From Bifidobacterium mellis (GTDB taxonomy: Bacteria; Actinomycetota; Actinomycetes; Actinomycetales; Bifidobacteriaceae): a DNA stretch of 64,000 nt. The stretch lies in NCBI RefSeq assembly GCF_000967265.1, contig NZ_KQ033885.1, forward strand, positions 1,841,538-1,905,537, given 5' to 3'. The position numbers and the translations under genes were made by a program. Shown piece by piece: positions 62,875 through 64,000 of this stretch. The notes beneath the pieces are model-generated. The model ran no database searches. It was not told where the DNA came from and saw only the letters and a list, made by a program, of their open reading frames with translations. Each line of letters starts with the position of its first letter. Within the stretch, counting starts at the first letter, position 1.

Positions 62875-64000
62875 ATGGATCAACCCAAGGAGTCGCAGGG
62901 CAAGGACCTGCGCAAAACCCTGAAGAACAGGCATATCCAGCTCATCTCGCTGGGCGGCGCCATCGGAACGGGACTCTTCTACGGGTCCGGGGAATCCATC
63001 TCATTGGCTGGGCCGGCCATCATCATCGCCTATCTGATAGGCGGTCTGGCCATCTTCATGATCGTCAGGGCCATGAGCGAAATGAGCGTGGAAGACCCCA
63101 AGTCCGGCGCTTTCAGCTACTACGCCACCCGCTACTGGTCCAAGCGGGCAGGGTTCGTTTCGGGGTGGAACTACTGGATGAACTATGTGCTGGTATCCAT
63201 GGTCGAACTGTCCGTGGTGGGCACCTTCGTCAACTTCTGGTTCCCGGCAATCCCCGCCTGGGTCTCCGCGGCCTTCTTCCTGGTGGTCATCACGGCAGCC
63301 AATCTGATGGGAGTCAGCAAGTTCGGCGAGTTCGAGTTCTGGTTCGCCATCATCAAGATCGCAGCCATCGTCGCCATGATCATCGGCGGACTGGCCGTCG
63401 TGGTCATGGCCCTGCCCACGGCAAACGGTCTGCGGGCATCCTTCGCCAACTGGTTCACAGTAGGCGGAGGGTTCCTGCCCAACGGACTCATGCGTCATGG
63501 GGCCAACGGCCAGTGGACCGGTCTGCTCATGTCGCTGGCGGTGGTCATGTTCAGCTTCGGCGGCACGGAACTCATCGGCATTACCGCCGGAGAGGCCTCC
63601 GATCCCCGTCGGACCATCCCCAAGGCCACCAACGCCATCATCTGGAGAATCCTGGTCTTCTACATCCTGACACTTGGGGTGATCATGGCCGTGGTTCCCT
63701 GGAATGCCATCGGCAAGCCCAATGCGCAAGGCATGGTCGTCAGCCCCTTCGTCCAGATATTCGACTCGGTTGGAGTCCACGCAGCCGCAGGCATCCTCAA
63801 CTTCGTCTGTCTGACAGCGGTCATGAGCGTCTACAATTCGGCCCTCTACTCCAACTCCCGCATGCTCTTCTCCCTGGCCCGGCAGGGCAATGCCCCCAAG
63901 TATCTGGGGAAGCTGTCCAAGGGAGGGGTGCCCTACGCAGGAGTGCTGACCTCGGCCTGCATCATCGCCCTGGCCGTGGTCGTGGTCTTCCTCTGGCCCC
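62875..64000 (+). CDS. APC-family amino acid permease 2 (3' end outside window)
   Basis: 375 codons visible, open to the window end. It begins MDQPKESQGKDLRKTLKNRH and shows IQLISLGGAIGTGLFYGSG, EMSVEDPKSGAFSYYATRYW, GGTELIGITAGEASDPRRTI and SNSRMLFSLARQGNAPKYL, all typical of the AAT subfamily (lysine, proline or GABA-type permeases). AAGGA stands about 11 bases before the ATG. It has the same fold as permease 1 but clearly different loops, so the substrates probably differ. Confidence 0.93.
   Translation, partial: MDQPKESQGKDLRKTLKNRHIQLISLGGAIGTGLFYGSGESISLAGPAIIIAYLIGGLAIFMIVRAMSEMSVEDPKSGAFSYYATRYWSKRAGFVSGWNYWMNYVLVSMVELSVVGTFVNFWFPAIPAWVSAAFFLVVITAANLMGVSKFGEFEFWFAIIKIAAIVAMIIGGLAVVVMALPTANGLRASFANWFTVGGGFLPNGLMRHGANGQWTGLLMSLAVVMFSFGGTELIGITAGEASDPRRTIPKATNAIIWRILVFYILTLGVIMAVVPWNAIGKPNAQGMVVSPFVQIFDSVGVHAAAGILNFVCLTAVMSVYNSALYSNSRMLFSLARQGNAPKYLGKLSKGGVPYAGVLTSACIIALAVVVVFLWP

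Noticed and set aside
1-64000. CRISPR array, tRNA or rRNA genes, intact IS element
   Set aside because: None seen on reading both strands; no regularly spaced repeats, no transposase or integrase motif.

Overview
The window comes from a high-GC Gram-positive bacterium, most likely a Bifidobacterium. The reasons are the codon and GC pattern, the many LacI-type local regulators, sugar ABC importers without their own ATPase, an ECF-type importer, and an FTR1/P19/DUF2318/FtsX iron locus of the type found in bifidobacteria. I cannot name the species. No rRNA, tRNA, CRISPR array, intact insertion sequence or phage gene was recognised.

Layout. 1-2.0 kb: 3'-truncated P2-type cation ATPase (minus strand). 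2.0-7.3 kb: AT-richer insertion-like segment bounded by two direct repeats of 134 bp. It holds a 39-residue small peptide gene, an intact MacB-like ABC ATPase/FtsX permease pair, a frameshifted exporter pseudogene and weak LanC-like remnants; I read it as a decayed peptide (possibly lantibiotic-type) locus. 7.3-14.1 kb: alpha-L-rhamnoside utilisation (two MFS transporters, a GH78 rhamnosidase and a divergent LacI regulator). 14.2-15.7 kb: AlbA_2/Schlafen-type putative regulator with palindromes at its promoter. 15.9-20.7 kb: LanFEG-type protection transporter with its two-component system and no biosynthetic genes beside it.

21-26.4 kb: ferric-siderophore uptake (binding lipoprotein, two FecCD permeases, ATPase, siderophore-interacting reductase). 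26.5-34.4 kb: an ECF importer (S, T, A, A'), nucleoside hydrolase and MFS transporter, divergent from a single-chain LacI-ribokinase fusion; together they look like a nucleoside/ribose salvage unit in which the regulator may also be the kinase. 34.9-36.9 kb: a GH31 glycosidase. 37.4-39.1 kb: ImmA/IrrE protease plus DUF4411 PIN-like protein, a toxin-antitoxin-like pair. 39.2-41.7 kb: a VOC protein and two tandem 3-hydroxyacyl-CoA dehydrogenase paralogues. 42.2-43.9 kb: ProP-like transporter.

44-51.2 kb: a second, different GH31 enzyme with an oligosaccharide ABC importer and a divergent LacI regulator. 51.3-53.2 kb: DUF4186 protein and cyclopropane fatty acid synthase. 53.3-60.9 kb: a seven-gene iron operon (FTR1 permease, P19 lipoprotein, DUF2318 protein, two FtsX permeases, ATPase, FMN-binding-like lipoprotein). 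61-64 kb: two divergent APC-family amino acid permeases, the second cut by the window edge. Overall this is an accessory, niche-adaptation region: sugar scavenging, two iron uptake routes, peptide-antibiotic defence and salvage.
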